Below are positions 33,615 through 45,298 of a DNA stretch of 64,000 nucleotides, one piece after another. The stretch spans positions 3,906,001-3,970,000 of the forward strand of contig CM036753.1 in the NCBI GenBank assembly GCA_020796225.1. Reading direction: 5' to 3'. Position 1 is the first letter of the stretch, and every line of letters starts with the position of its first letter. Made by a program: the position numbers and the translations under genes. Under the pieces are notes generated by a model. That model had not been told where the DNA came from, did not search any database, and was given only the letters and a program-made list of their open reading frames with translations. The stretch is from Arion vulgaris (taxonomy: Eukaryota; Mollusca; Gastropoda; Stylommatophora; Arionidae).

Positions 33615-34285
33615 ATGGGAGTCGACGAGATCACACTGTGCTATTGTAATGACTGCGCCATGGTTTGGGAACAGATTAGCAAAATGAACACACTGTGCTA
33701 TTGTAATGACTGGAGAGCCATAGTTTGGGAACAGATTAGCAAAATGAACACACTGTGCTATTGTAATGACTGCGCCATAGTTTGGGAACAGATTAGCAAA
33801 ATGAACACACTGTGCTATTGTAATGACTGCTGCGCCATAGTTTGGGAACAGATTAGCAAAATGAACACACTGTGCTATTGTAATGACTGCTGCGCCATAG
33901 TTTGGGAACAGATTAGCAAAATGAACACACTGTGCTATTGTAATGACTGTAGTGACATGGTTTGGGAACAGATTAGCAAAATGAACACACTGTGCTATTG
34001 TAATGACTGTAGTGACATGGTTTAGTTTGGGAACAGATTAGCAAAATGAACACACTGTGCTATTGTAATGACTGCGCCATAGTTTGGGAAGAGATTAGCA
34101 AAATGAACACACTGTGCTATTGTAATGACTGCGCCATAGTTTGGGAAGAGATTAGCAAAATGAACACACTGTGCTATTGTAATGACTGCGCCATAGTTTG
34201 GGAAGAGATTAACAAAATGAACACACTGTGCTATTGTAATGACTGAGGTATAGTTTGGTTTGGGAAGAGATTAGCAAAAACAAAC
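33615..34285. repeat. 57-63 bp minisatellite, about 11 copies
   Basis: Unit AACACACTGTGCTATTGTAA then TGACTGCGCCATAGTTTGGG and AACAGATTAGCAAAATG; length varies by whole codons (TGCGCC, TGCTGCGCC, TGTAGTGACATGG). The frame NTLCYCNDCAIVWEQISKM is kept for 136 codons, but the plus strand is interrupted at 34023 and 34244. Confidence 0.96.
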
Positions 34286-34289
34286 AAAT

Positions 34290-35355
34290 AAATATCAATG
34301 TATTTCTTCTTCTGTTACACCATTTATTTCTTTATAGAAGTGTTGTGGGGGAGAAGGTGTGTAATGATCGTGTGTGTGCTTGTTCTAAGGCACTTTGTAC
34401 ACTGTTTTTCATTTTATTAAAACTGTTTGTGATGCCGTCGTTCCACTTTTTGCGTGGTCTTCATCTGGCTCCTGTGTCTCCCTGTGGTAAACGATACCAG
34501 GGCATTCTTGTCAGACTATCAAACTATTTAATATGTTGTTCTTTTATGAATTGCATGACTGGTTTTACATCGTCTTCTTCTGATTTCTTTATTTCTAATT
34601 GTTGTATGTCACGTCTTGTATCATGCAAGCACTGTTATTGTCTCACTGTAGCTCTTCTATCGTTGTGCACGCGATTGCTCTGCGGCGTGTTTCTTTAGGA
34701 TTTTGTTTATCCTTGTTTCCATCTGTCTCAAGCATTAACACGTCTTGTCTTAAATTAAAGCCTGGACGTCTGCTGTTAAAGATTTAAGCAGAGAAACACA
34801 ACAGGAAGTAAGGTAGATAGTTATACAAAGCACATAAATACACAAACAACGCTCACACTTTTGTGCTTGTATCATCAGGACAGGAAGCAGTATGTTAGTG
34901 AAATGCCACGTACTTAAGAATGTCCATCAAACTATTACTTACGTCATTGACTTTATTGATATTATTTTTTCAATTAACAATCCTGCAAGATTATTCTAGT
35001 CTGGCAGTAGGTTCACTTTATATAATAACTCTTATAATAAGGAAAATAATAAACATTAGTATTACAGTTTACCAAGTCCGTCCACTCAAGATTGACCAAA
35101 CGAACTAATTTATGTTTCTATGAAGTGACTAATGCAAAGGGTTTTATTTATCCCGTTCAGAAAGCATGCAAATACTGACATTAAGTGCCTTAGAAAATTG
35201 ATGATTCGTTTACATTTTGATGCTTAGTCCTGTGAGGATGGTACAGAATTCATTTTGCCATTCTTTGAAGTGACCATTGACGGTGTGACCAGAACATTTT
35301 GCATGCTAAACTGCATCGATGTGATAGAAATTTTCAGTGGAATATTGTTGTTTTC
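34290..35355. other. No recognised gene; one 147-codon frame of unknown nature
   Basis: A frame at 34255-34698 begins inside the array and continues into unique sequence with a Leu/Cys-rich composition; I see no domain, signal or neighbour that supports it. Confidence 0.4.
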
Positions 35356-35360
35356 CAGAT

Positions 35361-35738
35361 GGTATTGTCTTTCTGATGCATTTGAGATGTGGATGTATAG
35401 AAGAATATACAGACTTTCATGAACAGAAAAACATACAAATAGACAAGTGTTAGGAAAACTAGGCATGAAGAAACAATTATTAAGAGAAATAAAATTCAGA
35501 CAAGTAAAGTATTTTGGGCACATAAAAAGACATGACACCATGATAAAATATTTACTAGAAGGGAAAGTTGAGGGGGGAGAGCAAGAGGAAGACCGAGAGA
35601 TAAGTGGGAGGGAAACTTTAAGAAACGTACAGGTTATAGTCTGGCAGTGTGCAACACCAAGGCGAAAGACAGAGGATGCTGGAGATTGATTGCAGCCAAC
35701 CTTCCATGTGGAGACGGCACCTGATGATGATGATTGTT
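35361..35738 (+). pseudogene. LINE-C 3' end, second copy
   Basis: Translates to DAFEMWMYRRI (35370), then in the 80-codon frame 35447-35689 LLREIKFRQVKYFGHIKRHD and a purine-rich GRQR-like block, and ends ACGGCACCTGATGATGATGA. Motifs are those of the RTE/Jockey-like C-terminal tail. Confidence 0.8.
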
Positions 35739-35929
35739 TTTCTAAGCAAAAACATGCAATATATGTAAAGAAAATCAGACAACTAAATCCATGGCATCAA
35801 CGTTGGATTCCACACAAGCTATGAAAATACAAAAGCAATAAAGACAAACATGGCAAGTAATGCGGGTATCACGATCGAATAACAAATGATAAAAGTCACA
35901 AGAGCAGATGAATTATTTAGCTGGCAATT

Positions 35930-36470
35930 TTGACTTCGTTGGGGTACAAGCAGATACCTATTTGACTTATTCCTGGTCTATGTAAGTGTCTTTCCTGTCT
36001 GCAGTGTCCGGTACGTAGGTGAAATATAATTACCAGGTCTGTTATGCTAAAGTCTGTAAAGACTCGTTTTTCATAATCATATTTAGTGTTTGTCTCCCAT
36101 TCTACTTCAGATTGTCTCTTTTTGAGATTTTGACCTCTTCAAAAGACAGTGGCTGGTAGATTTGTTTTTTTGTACTGTCTTCCTTAGCCATGATATCGTC
36201 ACTATTAGTAAAGTAAATGACACAGGGAGGGGGGAATCCAATGAAGGTGATGTACTGCCTGTCTGCCAGCCAATGAAGTTCTCTTTGTAGATTATGTACT
36301 GTGCTGTGAGCAGATTTATTCTCCAGGGCATGTATAACTGACATGGAGTCTGTAAGAAAGACAATCTTGCCTGCAGGTGCTTGCAGCTTATTTATGTGAT
36401 GTGCTGCTATCAGAAGAGCTGGAGTTTTGCTTTGATGTTGTTTCATATTCGTCAAATAGAGACGCATCAG
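35930..36470 (-). pseudogene. LINE-R: RNase H domain and C-terminal piece
   Basis: The minus frame 36467-36102 reads an RNase H-like segment: KTPALLIAAHHINKLQ, the KIVFLTDSMSVIHALE strand with the conserved TDS, then LQRELHWLADRQYITFI and a worn GNE-ADxLAKEGS block (NSDDIMAKEDS). Further on (about 36055-35945, other frame) VIIFHLRTGHCR is the segment that follows RNase H in I-clade-like LINEs. The catalytic histidine region is altered and frames are broken, so it is dead. Related to 44010-44660. Confidence 0.75.
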
Positions 36471-37304
36471 TAGCTTCTGTGCACTTAATGTAAAATGACT
36501 GTATTTAATAATAGATATCTGCGACGAATAATGAACATAAAATAGAAGGAATTCAGGAAAAACTTTCTGTAGTGAGAGAAATATGATTGTTATAATAATA
36601 ATTATAATATTAAATATAAAAGTAAATATATAATTATAATATTAAATATATAGTAAATATATAATAATAATGCATTAATATTAATTGTTATAAGAAAAGA
36701 AATGCTAGACATATTCAGAGATAACAAGTAGAAATGAATGACTACTCAGACACTGACGTGGCAGATAATTTTAAGAAAGATAATGATGTCCTAGAAAACG
36801 CTATACATACCATAGTGAGAGAAGCGAGAAATATCGGAGCCAATTTCCTAGAAGAGATTGAATGATCTCACAAGGATAGAGAGGTATAGAGAAATGTGGC
36901 CTGCCCAAAGTAACATATTACCGTAAGTGAGGAATACAGTTATACACAAGACACAATGTATCGTGCAAATAATTTGTCGTACTATAACATTCGACACGTA
37001 ATGTGGCTTGTCGTAAAATTGACTTTGAGCGAACGGTTTTCCAGGCTGTGTGCGCTCTATGGAGTTAACAGGTCCCGCATCTATGACAGTTTCTTTACAG
37101 ATTCTAGCAGCGCATATTTTCCATGGACTTCCCCGTGATATTATAGATCGTTAGCTCTCAAAAATTGATTTTGTGTATTCGAAAAATGTAAACTTTGTCC
37201 TGGTTTTGTATGTTGATGTATATTTTAAAACTGTAAAATTTAGCGTATTGTTATGTCGTTATATTTTATTAGCTACGCAGACAGTTGATGAATTAAACTA
37301 TTAT

Positions 37305-37310
<6 letters not shown>
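36471..37310. other. No gene; AT-rich repeats near 36590
   Basis: 36590-36680 has repeated TATAATATTAAATATA. The rest, including a 60-codon frame at 36956, shows nothing recognisable. Confidence 0.45.

Positions 37311-37357
<47 letters not shown>
37311..37357. repeat. TA dinucleotide run
   Basis: Over 20 TA units. Confidence 0.98.
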
Positions 37358-37358
<1 letters not shown>

Positions 37359-37568
37359 AGAACATTGTATGTTGCGTGTCAGTGTATATCTGATTATCAA
37401 CACGTTCGACCAAGAAATATTGACAGTTTATGGCTCTATAATTAACATATAAGATGAGGGTCGCTGAGTCGCTAGGACATTAGTCTCTGGATTATATAGA
37501 GTCTGATGTAGACGGTTGAAACCCAGATAATATCGCTCTATTTATGATTTTTGAATTTGTACGGCTTT

Positions 37569-37593
37569 ATATATATATATATATATATATATA
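37569..37593. repeat. TA dinucleotide run
   Basis: About 12 TA units, with tRNA-like SINE scraps possible on either side (GGTTGAAACCC near 37515, AGTTCGATTCC near 37634). Confidence 0.9.
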
Positions 37594-37659
37594 ACGTTCA
37601 GGTGAAGTGTTAGCTTTACCTTCCAAATGTATTAGTTCGATTCCTGCATGGTGTGATAT

Positions 37660-38214
37660 AGATAATTCCTATTGATTCCAAATCTCAAAGTGATTGACTT
37701 TCTAGTCCATTCAAATGTCACACAAAATATAGGCCCCATCTTTCAGTTGATCATCTAATATAATATTTTGAGACAGTGATTACCTTTAGGCTAGAAAATT
37801 TCTGCCATAGAAGAACACAAAGTTATCAATAACGTTAGAAGTTTGTTTATTTGGTTTTTTAACCTTCAGGAAGTATGGGATTATTTCGTTCTCTTTTCCC
37901 GTTTTGTGTGTGTGTGGGATGGGGTGGCTACCAGGCTTCCTTGTTAAGACCCAGGGATCTCCAACAACTCTAGGAGTGTAGGGATATGCTTAATGCCCGG
38001 AGACTCCTACACAGGTAGAGTCTGTCGTGACCACTGTAATACTCCTTCTTTTCTAGCGCAGCAGTTGCCCTAAAAACATCACTCATTTACCACGCTGGGC
38101 AATCTACACGTGATTATAGCCCGGGGGCTACTTCCACGATTATTCTAGAATAATGACTTGTTGACCACTCTGTGACCGTTGTGTGAATTTCGAGAGAGAA
38201 GGTACTGAGCGATA
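37660..38214. other. No recognisable feature
   Basis: No array or domain seen. GC is slightly higher at 37910-38110. Confidence 0.4.
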
Positions 38215-38480
38215 ATCTTCGCCCGAGTGGTTACCGGGGCCCAAATTTGTGGTGTAAAGAATAGAACCACTGTTACCTGCCACGCATGTCGTAAGAGACG
38301 AATAAGGAGGTTTGGCTGAAATCTGATGCACATGCCCTAAACGTGTAGAAGTCTATGCGTTTAGGGACCCGCCAAACCAATGTGCAACGTATACACGTTC
38401 TTGGCAAAGATCAAATCATATCACAAAGAATGATTAAAATTGGTCGTAAAGAACGAACGCAAAGAAGAAGAAGCGATCAT
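38215..38480 (+). mobile_element. SINE-D, complete-looking copy
   Basis: Starts CGCCCGAGTGGTTACCGGGG, then GTGTAAAGAATAGAACCACT, CACGCATGTCGTAAGAGACG, AGGAGGTTTGGCTGAAATCT, ACGTGTAGAAGTCTATGCGT, CAACGTATACACGTTCTTGG, AATTGGTCGTAAAGAACGAA, and ends CGCAAAGAAGAAGAAG. The GTCGTAAGAGGCG core is shared with SINE-C and is reminiscent of core domains in metazoan SINE superfamilies. Confidence 0.85.
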
Positions 38481-39255
38481 CTTTACGGACATAGGAATTG
38501 TGTTCGCTCAAAACGATTAATTTTGGCTGTTTATTTTGGCCTTTTGTTTATCTAAGCCAAGGAACATTCGCAATTATGGTCGTCATCCTGATGTTCAAGG
38601 ACGATCGCGTCAGAAAAGCGTCTGTCTTCGCCAATGTGTAGGTTTGAATGACCAGAGAAAAGCTTCACATTATCGGCCTTAGTTTTCTAGCCATGGTGAG
38701 TTTTTGCCGGAACAGAAATATTCTCCTCCGTTTCGAGACTTGTGTGGGCACAATTTACACTTTCTACTCTGCATTTTTCCTGGCCCCGGGAAACAAAGGA
38801 CTGGGGCTGCACACAAATCATTCAGAGGGTCGTTTCATTTGGTACTAGCAAAGCAACTTAAATTGTGTGCTCGCCAATATCACAGGCCCAGTTCTTCCGG
38901 GGATGTTAGTTTTACCCGGCACTGAAACGTAATTTTACATTTTGCACTCGTGCAACATTAACTTGCTCGGTTGTTCCAGGGAGGGTAGTTTCGTTAGTCA
39001 CAGAGGCACAACTTAGCCTTTGCGCTGGGCCAACCTTACCTAATAAATGTATCTGCTCTTGGCCTCTGATAAGGAGTTTACTGCAATCTTCCATTGTGTC
39101 TGCACGACACCGTACAGCGTTCTCACATACACTTATCGAGGGCTGGCAAATGTGGTGCGACCATTGACTCGTTACATAGTTTTTAAGGATTTTTGCCCTA
39201 CAGCTGGCAATTATTTTGTGGCCATTGACTCGGTGGATTAATATCTGTTTACAGA
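38481..39255. other. No gene; loose repeats around 38650-39060
   Basis: Three loosely similar segments (around 38700, 38890 and 38975) share GGCACAA or CCGGCAC and TTCCGGGG words, perhaps a very old tandem duplication. Confidence 0.4.
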
Positions 39256-39257
39256 CG

Positions 39258-39582
39258 ATTCATAACATATTATTTCTCACAGTGCTTTGCATTTATGTAT
39301 TTTTACATAACATATTATTTCTCACAGTGCTTTGCATTTATGTATTATTACATAACATATTATTTCTCACAGTGCTTTGCATTTATGTATTTTTACATAA
39401 CATATTATTTCTCACAGTGCTTTGCATTTATGTATTTTTACATAACATATTATTTCTCACAGTGCTTAGCATTTATGTATTTTTACATAACATATTATTT
39501 CTCACAGTGCTTTGCATTTATGTATTTTTACATAACATATTATTTCTCACAGTGCTTTGCATTTATGTATTTTTTTTTACAT
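39258..39582. repeat. 45-bp minisatellite, 7 copies
   Basis: Unit CATAACATATTATTTCTCAC, AGTGCTTTGCATTTATGTAT, TTTTA; one substitution each in copies two and five. Two plus frames remain open. Confidence 0.96.
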
Positions 39583-39880
39583 TAGACAGCCGACAGGACA
39601 TGCGTGCAACTATTCATGGCTTTGTACCTGTGTAACGTGACTGTGCTTGCACTACTACATATACCAGAGTAGCTATCCCTCGATCCCTATCCACTTAGCC
39701 AGGCAGGACCATATGTCTGTTTCCAGGGCCACCACGTAGAGGTGGGGTATAGTCTTGATCAGTCCCTCACTCACTAACCCTGGCGCGCGTTGTCCCTTTA
39801 TGCTATTTGCGCCTGTGGTCCCAGCGTTTTAAGGTAGAGCCATATGTGCCTATAGGAACGAATATGAATAATTTACATAT
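39583..39880. other. No recognisable feature
   Basis: Spacer before the mariner palindrome. Confidence 0.4.
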
Positions 39881-40690
39881 ACGAGGAAGTCAATAAGTAA
39901 GTCACAAATGGCTGTAGAAAAATAACTAAACATGATAACAACTGAAACCAGTTTATTTTTATACATACATTATTCCTTTATTTCTCAACATAATTTCCAC
40001 CAACATTGATGCACTTTATCCCATCGTTTTATCAATCCTCCCAAACCGGCTGCATAGAACTGCGGGCTCTGTTTTCTAAACCACGTTTTCACTTCACATT
40101 CAACTTCGGCGTCATTCGCGAAATGTCTCCAGCCAAGGTGGGTTTTCAGTGACAAAAGGTGAAATCGTTAGGCTAAGTCGGGACTGTAAGGTTGATGTCC
40201 CAGAACTTTCCACCGTAGTTGGTTAATTTTCTCCTGAGTTAATCGAGCCGTATGTGGTCTGACATTGTCATGAAGAAGCAACACTCCTGTAGTCAGCAGT
40301 CCTGGGCATTTTTTTCGAATTCATCATGAAGCATCGATAAAACTTCACAGTATGATTCAGAATTCACATTGTCACATTTCTTCTTGAAATTGGTTAAAAG
40401 CACTCCCTGACAATCCCAGAACACCGTCAGCATGACTTTCCCTGCTGATGGCGTAACCTTGAATTTTTGACACAAGGCGAAGAAAGATGTTTCCACTGTA
40501 TTGAAGCACGCTTTGATTCGGGCTGGTAGTGATGCACCCATGATTCATCCTCAGTAACAATCCTGTTCAGCATGTCTTCTCCTTCATCTTCGTATCGACA
40601 GAGATGACGAAAGGACAGGCCAAATCGGTTCATTTTGTGTTCCTCCTTCAATTGTCTGGGTTCCCACATTGAGCACACTTTCTTCAATTG
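39881..40690 (-). pseudogene. Mariner left half: 5'-truncated transposase
   Basis: Minus-strand translation gives a Mos1/SETMAR-like mariner transposase from before the catalytic domain to the C-terminus: VCSMWEPRQLKEEHKMNRFG, IVTEDESWVHHYQPESKRAS (first catalytic D), a frame change, KVTPSAGKVMLTVFWD, another frame change, then LLLHDN (second D) and SPDL (third D) near 40170, and RWDK near 40020. Frameshifts include a 2-base loss right after SPDLA. The outer end (39881-39930) is the terminal inverted repeat, preceded by TA. Confidence 0.88.
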
Positions 40691-41292
40691 TGTCAAAATA
40701 TTCAAGGTTACGCCATCAGCAGGGAAGGTTATGTTGACGGTGTTCTGGGATTGTCAAGGAGTGGTTTTAACCAATTTCAAGAAGAAAGGTGACAATGTGA
40801 ATTCTGAATCATACTGTGAAGTTCTATCGATGCTTCATGATGCAATTCGAAAAAATGCCCAGGACTGCTGACTACAGGAGTGTTGCTTCTTCGTGACAAT
40901 GCCAGACCACATACGGCCGATTAACTCAGGAGAAAATTAACCAACTACGGTGGAAAGTTCTGGAACATCAACCTTACAGTCCCAACTTAGCCCCTAACGA
41001 TTTCCACCTCTTTGGTCCACTGAAAACCCACCTTGGCGGGAGACATTTCGCGAATGACGCCGAAGTTGAATGTGAAGTGAAAACGTGGTTTAGAAAAGAG
41101 AGCCCGCAGTTCTATGCAGCCAGTGTGGGAGGATTGATAAAAAGATGGGATAAGTGCATCAATGTTGGTGGAAATTATGTTGAGAAATAAAGGAACAATG
41201 TATGTATAAAATAAACTGGTTTCAAGTTGTTATCATGTTTAGTTATTTCTCTACAGCCATTTGTGGCTTACTTATTGACTTCCCCTCGTATA
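40691..41292 (+). pseudogene. Mariner right half: inverted second copy of the 3' end
   Basis: The plus strand carries the same element end in opposite orientation: FKVTPSAGKVMLTVFWDCQG (40703 on), SESYCEVLSMLHDAI, a frame change after NAQDC, LLLRDNARPHTA, then SPNLAPNDFHLF with N where the third catalytic D should be, and INVGGNYVEK to the end. The right terminus (about 41238-41292) is the mirror of 39881-39935 with TA beyond it. Both halves lack the N-terminal DNA-binding region. Confidence 0.88.
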
Positions 41293-41299
41293 TATATTC

Positions 41300-41900
41300 T
41301 GTTTGTTTGATGTTTACTTTCGTTCCTATCAGACAAGTGAACCATTCTTTGTTATCTGTATGACGTACGTCTTGAACATAAATACGTTGCTCCCCCCTTT
41401 AAGCCACTAATGCATTTTACACAATGCACATGCGAGTTTTACTAAAATGTTATGCATATTATCCAAGACAAGAAATTTGTATAGACGGATAAATGGAAGA
41501 TGTTTACAAACAGAAAAACGACACTTGAAAGTAGCACACGATGTGAGGACAGTGAGGTCGATAATATGTCTTGGTTAGTAACCACGTGCATGGATAATTC
41601 CGGAGTGGTCAATTTATTTAGTGTGCACTAGACATAGATTTTCTAACCCTTTACTTGGGGATATAAATTACAAGTACCTTAGAAGTATGAGCAAGGTTCG
41701 CCTGAATGACGATATTTGCTAATGATATGGAAAGAAGGCTCCAAGCAAACATCATTCAGAGGTGTCATATTGACCACCATGACCACACCTGAATTCATAG
41801 AGGACAAACTAGAAATAAAAGTATCTGCATCTTAATTTATACTGTATCATAATACCAATTCTGATTGGTCTGAGAAAGATCGTCTGGACTAAGTCATGCC
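41300..41900. other. No recognisable feature
   Basis: Unique-looking spacer. Confidence 0.4.
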
Positions 41901-41928
41901 AATATATATATATATATATATATATATC
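41901..41928. repeat. TA dinucleotide run
   Basis: About 13 TA units immediately before family E. Confidence 0.95.
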
Positions 41929-41935
41929 AGATACC

Positions 41936-42175
41936 ATTTATCAATTATATGAGGACGATCATCGTAGCCCTCCGGACATGTACATATGTATCCGATCTCC
42001 TCCTCAACAAATTCAACATCGTCCAGTGACCATACACGAGAGCTCGATGTTGATTCATCATTCTCTTAGCACATTTGGTATGTCGTTATTTCGGGATGTA
42101 CCAATATCGACATACATCTTTCGCAATTTGGTAGCGACTGAGATTCACAGCACTGAAACTCATCTGTTCGAAAAA
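41936..42175 (+). repeat. Dispersed family E, long copy
   Basis: TTTATCAATTATATGAGGAC, CCGATCTCCTCCTCAACAAA, CGATGTTGATTCATCATTCT, GGTATGTCGTTATTTCGGGA, CCAATATCGACATAC and CTGAAACTCATCTGTTCG occur in the same order at 53945-54150. No coding, no clear termini; class unknown. Confidence 0.7.
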
Positions 42176-42279
42176 TATATATATATGTATTATGTATGGT
42201 ATAAAATAAATATATGGTATCAATAACTTTATTATAAAATGAAATGTATTACTGAAAAGACTAAAATATTGAAAAGGAT

Positions 42280-42400
42280 AGACCGAAAGAGAGAGAGAGC
42301 AATAGCTAAAAACAGAAATAGAGAGAGAGAAAGATATACATCAAAAGAGAGAGACACAAAGTGAGAGAGAGAGAGAGAGAGGGAACAATAAGAGAAGTCT
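42280..42400. repeat. GA-rich simple sequence
   Basis: Runs of GAGAGAGA interspersed with AAATAGAGA words. Confidence 0.9.
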
Positions 42401-42844
42401 ATACAGATGTACGAAAAAATGTTGCTGATTGAAAAAAGTCATAATATTTATGAATAAATGTGCTGAAAAAACAATGCAGAAAACTGATATAATTTCATTG
42501 ATTTTAACTTTTATCAAGCAGCAATTTCAGAACAAATTGCACATAATTACTAACAGATGATAACAATGATATGGTTATACAATGAAGTCACTGACATTCA
42601 CGCTGAACAAGAAAATTAAGATCATTGAATAAAGACGCTAACAAAGAAGTGTTGCAGCTTGTGCAGAGATGTATACAAGATTGTAAAAACATTGCGTATT
42701 ATGACGAGAAATTAGTCACATTAATAGAACGATTATAACTGTAATCGTATTCAGAGAAACTAGTCATTCAAGTGAGAGAAATCAATTACGTAGCAAACAT
42801 GTTCAGAGAAAATAAAAGACTAGACAAAAAGATATACGCAAGTG
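42401..42844. other. No recognisable feature
   Basis: AT-rich sequence with no element ends identified. Confidence 0.4.
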
Positions 42845-43052
42845 TGTGAAACGGAAATGCTATAGCCTACCAGCTAGCTCCATGGTTAAGGCACTCACAC
42901 ATCTCACTGATAGCTAAATAACAGATGATCAACATAACTTTGATGCTTACTAAGGGTTACCAGAGCCAAACATGAATAATGAAAAAAGCATAGTCGCAAC
43001 AAAACAACTACATGCGAAATTATGATGCCACGAAAAGCTGCCAATAACACAA
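42845..43052 (+). pseudogene. LINE-A fragment
   Basis: AGCCTACCAGCTAGCTCCAT, AACAGATGATCAACATAACT, TTACCAGAGCCAAACATGAA and TGCCACGAAAAGCTGCCAAT parallel 28744-28935. It is broken at 43052, where a SINE-C tail begins. Confidence 0.8.
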
Positions 43053-43054
43053 GA

Positions 43055-43112
43055 ATAAATTATACAGAGTGGTTAACAAGTGGTCGATATGGAGCGTTAG
43101 AAGAAGAAGTTT
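43055..43112 (+). mobile_element. SINE-C 3' end
   Basis: CAGAGTGGTTAACAAGTGGT, CGATATGGAGCGTTAGAAGA and AGAAG match the last 60 bp of the copy at 56448-56672. Confidence 0.75.
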
Positions 43113-43217
43113 TGTTCATACTTTTGTTAACCATACATTACATAACCACGACTCTTTCCATTTGTGTTTGACACAATACTAATGTCTTTACAGAGGCATG
43201 TTCCGTAACACAACAGT

Positions 43218-43435
43218 CAGTGTGATCAAATTTTTTTTCCGATCCAGAAGCACTTGAGCTTTTCAGCACTTCGACTCGGTGCCATGGACATCGTAACCCT
43301 TCGGTTCGGTGCCACAAACACCGTAAATCTGGGGAATCTGTCGCTTTTCTGCCATCCCGTGGAATTGAACCCGCACACACAGATGGATAGTCACCCGTAG
43401 TCCAACGCGCTGGGCAGACGGGCGTGATCAGGATT
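43218..43435 (-). mobile_element. SINE-B copy (tRNA-headed)
   Basis: The minus strand starts CGCCCGTCTGCCCAGCGCGT (A-box region), has B box GGTTCAATTCC (43361-43371), then GGGATGGCAGAAAAGCGACA, GATTTACGGTGTTTGTGGCA, ACGATGTCCATGGCACCGAG and GCTTCTGGATCGGAAAAAAA. The body appears again at 24428-24548. Confidence 0.8.
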
Positions 43436-43715
43436 TAACGATGTTAATAACACAGCTAGATAGATGATTATTGGTGAACTAACTCATCATCCACTTTGAG
43501 ATTTGTCAGTTTGCAAGCGGCCAATATCTAATACATTTATTATTCATTAGTTTCATATGGAATGTTTTCTGTCACGCAAAGTACAGATTTCTTTTCCTTA
43601 GAAACTACATTTTATTTTAAGATATAAAAGCAATTTCGGTGTCCATGGCTCTCAGTGTTGGTTGTTTTATTTTATATTTTGCTCTTATCTGTAATGGCTG
43701 GCTTAGTCCCTTGAC
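43436..43715. other. No recognisable feature
   Basis: AT-rich spacer. Confidence 0.4.
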
Positions 43716-44008
43716 TTGTTAACTTTATCTCAATAGTTCTTATATATCATGTATTTGTATTGGTTTATTCCTTTTTCTGTGTTTTGTCAGTGATCTCTGG
43801 TCATAAGTTAAATTCAATAACTTGTTAGTTGTATTTCAACAGTTCATTCTACACATCATTCAGCTTTATTGGTTGATATCTTCTTTGTTTTATCAGCGAT
43901 CTCTGGACATTCATTAACTTGTTAGTTGTATTTCAACAGTTTCTTCCTTACATCATTCAGTGGTATTTGTTTATTTCTTCTTTGTTTCTTCAACGATATC
44001 TAGACATG
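43716..44008. repeat. About 97-bp repeat, 3 diverged copies
   Basis: Each has AACTTGTTAGTTGTATTTCA (degenerate in the first), ACATCATTCAG, TTTATT, CTTCTTTGTTT and AGCGATCTCTGGACAT. It runs into the LINE-R 3' end. Confidence 0.75.
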
Positions 44009-44009
44009 C

Positions 44010-44660
44010 GCATCACGAACTGGACAGTCGTCTTCAAGTCTATCAGGTTTCTCCAAATCTTAATTTTAGGTCGACTGGGTGTGGCCGCATATTGCTTCCT
44101 AGCTAACCCAGGAGAAGAAAGTTTTGCTGGACATGCTTTGATGTTTGTTCCGTCTGCTAATACGGACATAGATCAGTTTGATTTTTTTAGTCTATATAAG
44201 TGCCTGCAGTGTCCGGTACGTAGGGGAAACATAATGACCTAGTCTGTCCTGTTGAGGTCTTCTAGAAAGTTTATTCCAAAGTCATATCAAGTGTGTGTAT
44301 TCTAGTCTACTGCATCATTCATCTTTATCTTGGTTTTTACCTATTCAAAGATATTAGAGTTGCGCCGCAAAGAAAGTTTTCATTTAAACCAATCCACGTC
44401 AACTACTAGATTGCAGGAGCTGGGATTGAAGATTGGAATGGTCAGAAAATAACAGCAAAACAGGCATATATATTGTACTCATCTATCCAAATTGAACTGC
44501 TACGGCTAGTCGCTGGACACTGTTGGAGATATTGCGAAGGAGATAGAATCACATATGGGCATGTTCGGAGTGATATGAAGATGTTCCAAAATTAAACTGA
44601 AATTGGTTTGGTAAATTTGGTTTTTGGCACTGCCTTCCTTAGCCAAGACATCATTGTATT
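44010..44660 (-). pseudogene. LINE-R, second C-terminal copy
   Basis: Minus strand: NDVLAKEGSAKNQIYQT (44640-44590) is the end of an RNase H domain; after an unrelated-looking stretch (about 44285-44570), VIMFPLRTGHCRHLYRLK (near 44243-44180) and, near 44075-44010, KIWRNLIDLKTTVQFV, the LW-L-TVQFV tail. This order agrees with 35930-36470 and with RNase H-bearing LINEs in general. All frames are interrupted. Confidence 0.75.
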
Positions 44661-44764
44661 CAACAGTTTTAACATATCATTCATTTTAAACTGCTTTCTT
44701 GATGTGATCAATTTGTTGAGGTTTTACGGTATCAAATGTTTTTGTCTCATCTTAAAAATAGAAA

Positions 44765-44850
44765 GTAGTGATTCTCTGTGGTAGTATTGTTAAACATTTT
44801 ACCTGTCGTTCTGAAGATCTTTGGCTCGAATCGAGACGGTCTCGTTCGGT
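44765..44850 (+). mobile_element. Possible SINE-A remnant
   Basis: GTTAAACATTTTACCTGTCG, TTCTGAAGATCTTTGGCTCG and AATCGAGACGGTC resemble the region from A box to just past the B box of the copy at 27505-27722, but the A box itself is lost. Confidence 0.35.
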
Positions 44851-45298
44851 TTGATAGTTCATTTCTTCGGAAATCTCTAAAACTGTTGCTGCTGCTACGT
44901 AAGTTGTGCTCTGTACGATATCTCGATAGGTGGCGTGCCATTTTGTGGAGAAGACTAGTGTCAAAAGTGGAAAACACAGTGACAAAAAGTCAATCCATCG
45001 AATTTAAACCTTAAACATTTTCTGCAAACAAGTAAATAATACATTTTTGTAACATAAATCATATTTTAAAATATAATGTTAGGCCTGTGTGTTTCATTGC
45101 CCTTCGAGAAACTATTGGGGCTGTGGTTAACATCACGACGGTTGCCTTGACTTCAAGGTATTTATCTGGTACTCACTTGAGGCTGTGTCGACCTGGGATC
45201 CTTACGGTCGAAATCAATTCCCACTCTACTGTGGAAATGCTCTTGAAGACACGCTCATGCGACACAAGGACACCAAATACTACGCTACCACGGGTTAG
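44851..45298. other. No recognisable feature
   Basis: Short frames on both strands; no domain seen. Confidence 0.4.

Noticed and set aside
33615..34246. NTLCYCNDCAIVWEQISKM repeat protein
   Set aside because: In-frame length variation is suggestive, but the plus frame is stopped within the array and no flanking exon-like coding is seen.
34255..34698. 147-codon frame as a membrane protein gene
   Set aside because: Starts inside an array, no recognisable domain, no supporting context.
40293..40871. Functional mariner transposase
   Set aside because: Both halves lack the N-terminus and carry frameshifts; the right half has N in place of the third catalytic D.
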